Shown in pieces: positions 60,386 to 64,000 of a stretch of DNA of 64,000 nucleotides. This DNA comes from Gigaspora margarita. Lineage: Eukaryota > Glomeromycota > Glomeromycetes > Diversisporales > Gigasporaceae. Where the stretch lies: positions 270,818 to 334,817 of the forward strand of contig WTPW01000156.1 of assembly GCA_009809945.1 (NCBI GenBank), given 5' to 3'. The notes under the pieces were generated by a model that saw nothing but the letters and a program-made list of their open reading frames with translations, did not search any database and was not told the DNA's origin. The position numbers were made by a program, and so were the translations under genes. The number at the start of each line of letters is the position of its first letter. The first letter of the stretch is position 1.

Positions 60386-60642
60386 AGAGAAATTCTATTT
60401 GTATATTAGTGTGTACACACATGTATATATAATAACTTTTGCTAATAAAACCACTCTTCGGGATAAAAAATATTCCTTGCAAAATTTTAATATAAACTAT
60501 AATCCCAAACCTAACCCTTACCCTAACCTTAAATCGGGTTTAATTTTTGGTTTATAATTTGTATGTTACACAAATTTGCAAATCAAATCAATTAATACCC
60601 GTGTGTACACACTAGACTAGTGTATAATTAGAAAAATTCTCT
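60386..60642. mobile_element. TIR element with a telomere-like core
   Basis: Ends agagaaattctatttgtata and, opposite strand, agagaatttttctaattata, both leading to gtgtgtacacac. Core cctaacccttaccctaacct at 60510-60529. Confidence 0.7.
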
Positions 60643-60773
60643 AAAAATACATATTATATTGTTGATTGTAGAATAATATTAATTTCAATGATATCTATCT
60701 TAATTATTTATCCGCTTTTAATATTTATTATCATTATTACGCACAAAAATCTTTCACACTTATTAATAGCTTA

Positions 60774-60945
60774 CAGTGCTTTTCAAATTACTGTGATCAG
60801 TGATTTTCACACCGAAAATCAAAAATTTAGAAAATGCCAATTTGTGATTGGTTAGAAATTATTTTTAGCCCATCATGTATTGGCATTTTTTTAGATTACT
60901 GATTTCCGTGTGATGCACGGAATTTGCTGATCACAGTAATTTGTA
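60774..60945. mobile_element. Tc1/mariner-like MITE, family C copy 2, right end lost
   Basis: Starts cagtgcttttcaaattactg after TA (60772-60773); closely matches 41647-41828 up to gctgatcacagtaatttg, after which the terminal aaagcactg is absent. Confidence 0.8.
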
Positions 60946-61222
60946 CATTCAATCAATAACATATTTATAATCGATTTTCAACTACAATCATATCTACTGT
61001 ATGCTAAAATTAAAACTCGATATTACTGATAGCTGCTAGTATATTAGCCTGATCGTATTTAGTTAGAACGAACAAAAATTTAAATTTTAACAGTTTCGGG
61101 GTTTCGGATAGGGTTTCGGGTTTCGGATGAGGTTTCGGGGTTTCGGGTAAGGTTTCAGAAACTTTAATCCGAAACCCGAAACTTTCGGATTTGGCAAAAA
61201 AGGTTTTCGTTGCTCAACTCTA

Positions 61223-61954
61223 AAATCAACCACAATCACTAGGATCTACAGCAGATTATCGGGTAAATAAGGAAATTTTCTCCATTATTTACCTGCTATT
61301 ATTGATTCAACCTGTGAAAGTTAATGAGAATGCACGTGATTGCTGGTCAAGTGATAAATATCTGCTAACTCTAATTAAATAAAATTCATCTATAACTATA
61401 TAGCAGTACATCCTTTTATAAAATTAGGATAAGATAGAAACAGTTATTACAAAACGCACCTATGATCATGGAGTTTTGTATTATTATAAGTTTTTTACTA
61501 AATTTTTATATTTTCTAAGTTTTGTTTATAAATTTTTGACACAAATTTTTTACGAGATAGTTAGTGTTTCAAATCAGATTAAAAATCCCGGTTGATCCGG
61601 GATTGCATCGAAACCGATCAGAATGGATTAATCCGGGAATAATCCGGGGCAAATCTCATAGACAAACTTTCGTCTGATTGGCTGATGTTAATCAATTGAC
61701 CAGGTAGTTTATTTATACGCTTTAAAGCATTTTTGGGAACATAACGTTTTACTAACAAAAAAAAATCACCTGAAAACGAATTCTAGTTTTATCGCTGTTT
61801 GTAAATTTATGTACTTTTTGATCAAATTTATAGATCGCTGCACACCCATACAATCATTACAATCACTTGAACAATCATCTGATTGTTGTCCGGTTGCGCG
61901 ATTTTGCGATGATTTTTTAGTGAGCATAGATATGGCCGGGAATTAACATATTTA
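61223..61954. other. No gene recognised
   Basis: Contains a short palindromic stretch aatcccggttgatccgggatt near 61585. Otherwise AT-rich. Confidence 0.35.
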
Positions 61955-62195
61955 GGCCAGACCAAGCTGGTTATGTGTTTACATTACCCCTCTCCCCTCC
62001 AGGAGGGGTGGGGGTGGTTCACATAGTAAAATTTTAAAAAAAATTTTTTTTTCAAAAAAAAATTTTCCGATTGTTCCGTGACTGTGTAAAAATTTTCAGA
62101 AATATTCCGTGGCCCTATCAAATTTTTTTTTACTATGAGGGAGGGGAGCTCTGAGGAGTGGGTAATGTAAAACACATAATCAACTTGGTCTGGTC
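61955..62195. mobile_element. PIF/Harbinger-like MITE, agaccaa family copy 1
   Basis: 241 bp, TTA on both sides. Ends ggccagaccaagctggttat and, opposite strand, gaccagaccaagttgattat, both leading to gtgtttacattaccc-type words and a C-rich inner arm. Confidence 0.8.
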
Positions 62196-62405
62196 TTATA
62201 TTGAATCTTGGCCAAAAAACGCACTTTACAATCTTTTACAATCATGCCTATATGCAAGTTTTAAATGTCAGAAACGGTTAATAAAAGAAGATTGAGACAT
62301 TACATGTAAGCTTTAAACTTAATGAACTTTTAGTATACCATTTGATATGCTGTATATTATAATAACAACGGGCTTGTACTAATGCTTACTGTATATTTTA
62401 TGTAT
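62196..62405. other. Short spacer between two related MITEs
   Basis: Nothing recognised. Confidence 0.3.
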
Positions 62406-62662
62406 GGCGAGACCAACTAGATTCTGTGTTTTACATTACCCTCTCTCCCCTCCAAGGGGGTGGGGGTGGGGGTGTGGTTCACATAGTAAAATTTTAAAAA
62501 AATTTTTTAAAAAAAATTCCGAATTGTTCCGTGACTGTATAAAATTTTCCGAAATATCCCGTAGCCATATGTATATTTATCCAAATTTTTTACTTTACTA
62601 TGAGGGAGAGGGGGAAACGTTGTGGGAGGGTAATGTAAACACAGAATCCAGTTGGTCTCGCC
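62406..62662. mobile_element. PIF/Harbinger-like MITE, agaccaa family copy 2
   Basis: 257 bp, TAT on both sides. Ends ggcgagaccaactagattct and, opposite strand, ggcgagaccaactggattct. Relative to copy 1, differences in one arm (ttctgtg against ttatgtg) are matched in the other. The 91-aa frame across it is not a gene. Confidence 0.8.
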
Positions 62663-63600
62663 TATTCCGAATATTCTAGAGTTATACTACTAGTACCTTT
62701 GGTTAAGTAGTAGTTCGATAATATTTAAAATTGTATGAGTTAAGGATACGTCACACCTCTAATAAAGGTTATGATGATTAACAAGAAGATAGAATTATTT
62801 TAATTGCTTTTCAAAATGTAATAAATAAAGAATAAAAAAGATATCTTTGTTAATAATTTATTCGCATATTGAATTTTTGATCGACTTGAGTTTAATGCCC
62901 TTAAACAACGCTTTGAAAATCGTGAAATGCTAATTTGCTAAATTGGATTAATATTGTATGATTATCTAATGGTACAAACTAATTTAAGCGAAAAAATAGC
63001 TAAAAAAGTAAATTTCATGTTTCACGAACTTGAAAGCGTTTTGTATAGTCGACTACAGTATGTTATTGTTCTTGCTCTTCAATTTGAATTTGTTATTGAG
63101 ATTGCTTTTGCTGTTGTTATTGTTATGCAACTGTAAAAAAAATTAAAAAATAAGAAGTATAAAAACTGATGAATACATTGGTAAATATTGAGAAAATTTT
63201 TCTTTCTAATACTGATTTAGATAGATAAATTTATTGCCTTTTCTCTTTTAGTTAATTTTCTGATCAGAATTTTTGGTGGCTTGATTATCTGATAATCAAA
63301 TTACTTTCGCTAAGAGAATGCTTTTTCTATGTTGACCTCTTCGTGATTTACTGCCCAATCAAATTGCTTTTTTATTACTCATCGCTATATCCAATGGTTT
63401 TTTCCATACAAAAATTTTTTTTTTTGATATACAGTATGCAGAAAAAAAAAATGCATACGTATCTTTTTTTTTACAAGGTCCTAATCGTGCAATAAGCTAT
63501 CTGAATTAGTACGTGCATTGACTAAAATTACCGGTTTACTAATTTACCATCGTTAGAATAACATTCTAAAAAAAGAAATAGATTTGCATACTATTTCTGC
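62663..63600. other. No gene recognised
   Basis: The frame at 62954-63136 ends in low-complexity sequence (ttgttattgttat type). No repeat pair seen. Confidence 0.3.
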
Positions 63601-63770
63601 TATCATAAATGGCTTATTTAAATATGTATATTGGGGCTGAGTAGTTTTTATTTAAATTTTTTTTTTTAACAAGAACCTGCGAATTATTGATTTAACAGTG
63701 ATCCTTGCTACTTTCACTGTAAATGGCTTACTTAAATATGTACATTGGGGCTTAGTTTTTATTTTTTTAA
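63600..63770 (+). repeat. Two direct repeats, period about 117 bp
   Basis: aaatggcttatttaaatatg and aaatggcttacttaaatatg, each followed by tayattggggct. Confidence 0.65.
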
Positions 63771-63825
63771 CTTGAGGACATTGATGTCCGCAAAGTTACG
63801 TAATCTTGAGGTCATCAATAGCTAG

Positions 63826-64000
63826 TGTTCCGCAAAAGATCCGGGTCCAGTCCGGGTCCGGTCCGTTCTGTTGACGGACTGAGTTCGGACCCTTGATTTA
63901 TCAGAATCGATACGGGTTTGGACCCACGCTAAGATCTGCTTGGGTAATACCCAGTCCGGTCTATTTGAATAATACTGATCGCTGATTGGCTGATTTCAGA
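63826..64000 (+). mobile_element. hAT-like element end, TAGTGTT family, runs off the window
   Basis: Starts tagtgttccgcaaaagatcc then gggtccagtccgggtccggt, followed by ggactgagttcgg and gggtaatacccagtccggtc. Same family as 2097-1915 (minus). Only one end is inside the window. Confidence 0.65.

Larger units (their letters stand above)
58630..61222. mobile_element. 2.6-kb hAT-like element with gtttcgg subterminal array
   Basis: Ends tagagttgggcaacg and, opposite strand, tagagttgagcaacg. Perfect 8-bp TSD aaatcaac at 58622-58629 and 61223-61230. Both subterminal parts are dense in ccgaaac/gtttcgg words (58645-58730, 61090-61190). The interior is filled with later insertions (59008-59291, 60386-60642, 60774-60945); no transposase is readable. 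Confidence 0.85.

Noticed and set aside
62404-62679. 91-aa open frame
   Set aside because: It is the whole of a PIF-like MITE read through; starts and ends follow its terminal repeats.

Overview
Organism and setting. The window looks like nuclear DNA of a filamentous fungus with a large, AT-rich, transposon-filled genome, most likely an arbuscular mycorrhizal fungus (Glomeromycotina; the genus cannot be told from sequence alone). Evidence: three multi-exon genes with short GT-AG introns, each from a family greatly expanded in that group (Sel1-repeat kinase-like protein, SAM-dependent methyltransferase, hybrid histidine kinase), plus interspersed TTAGGG-like tracts and very dense small inverted-repeat elements. 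I found no tRNA, rRNA, CRISPR, operon or ribosome-binding-site features.

Genes. Only about 10 kb of the 64 kb is genic. (1) 23970-26238 (+): a Sel1-repeat pseudokinase, four exons, with two single-base frame breaks. (2) 44541-46982 (+): a SAM-dependent methyltransferase, four exons, about 325 aa; its first two introns are full of palindromic elements. (3) 47492-53689 (-): a 21-exon hybrid histidine kinase that I could join in frame throughout (1,495 aa): PAS-like, GAF, kinase 1, receiver, GAF, kinase 2, degenerate receiver. Genes 2 and 3 lie tail to tail, 509 bp apart. A decayed coding relic lies at about 2.1-5.0 kb (-), split by a fold-back element.

Everything else is a mosaic of non-autonomous elements. 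Those with recognisable ends and target-site duplications (TSDs) fall into groups: hAT-like (8-bp TSD, ends YAGNG or similar) at 22222-23262, 37141-37260, 37323-38285, 41218-41397, 56743-56984, 58630-61222 and 59008-59291; PIF/Harbinger-like (3-bp TSD) at 22427-22799, 32954-33188, 61955-62195 and 62406-62662, with a related copy at 37681-38051; TA-flanked elements at 5702-6348, 8332-8673, 15091-15636, 19503-20145, 20337-20723, 30778-30995, 31566-31903 and 41647-41828; a tRNA-derived SINE at 16279-17017; two probable solo LTRs; and many long fold-back palindromes (3.6, 12, 14.7, 17.5-20.2, 36.3, 39.4, 45, 46.3 and 56.7-57.4 kb). Many are nested, so relative ages can be read.

Most unusual points: a five-unit array of palindromes inside a hAT-like element (17.7-19.5 kb); a word close to AGTAAACTTGTTC placed symmetrically in several otherwise unrelated fold-backs; TTAGGG-like tracts in the cores of many elements; hairpin arrays in opposite orientation on the two sides of the methyltransferase/histidine-kinase pair; and a kinase-like protein that has lost both catalytic aspartates but kept its Sel1 repeats.

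All exon models, TSDs and homologies were read by eye. No database or folding computation was run.
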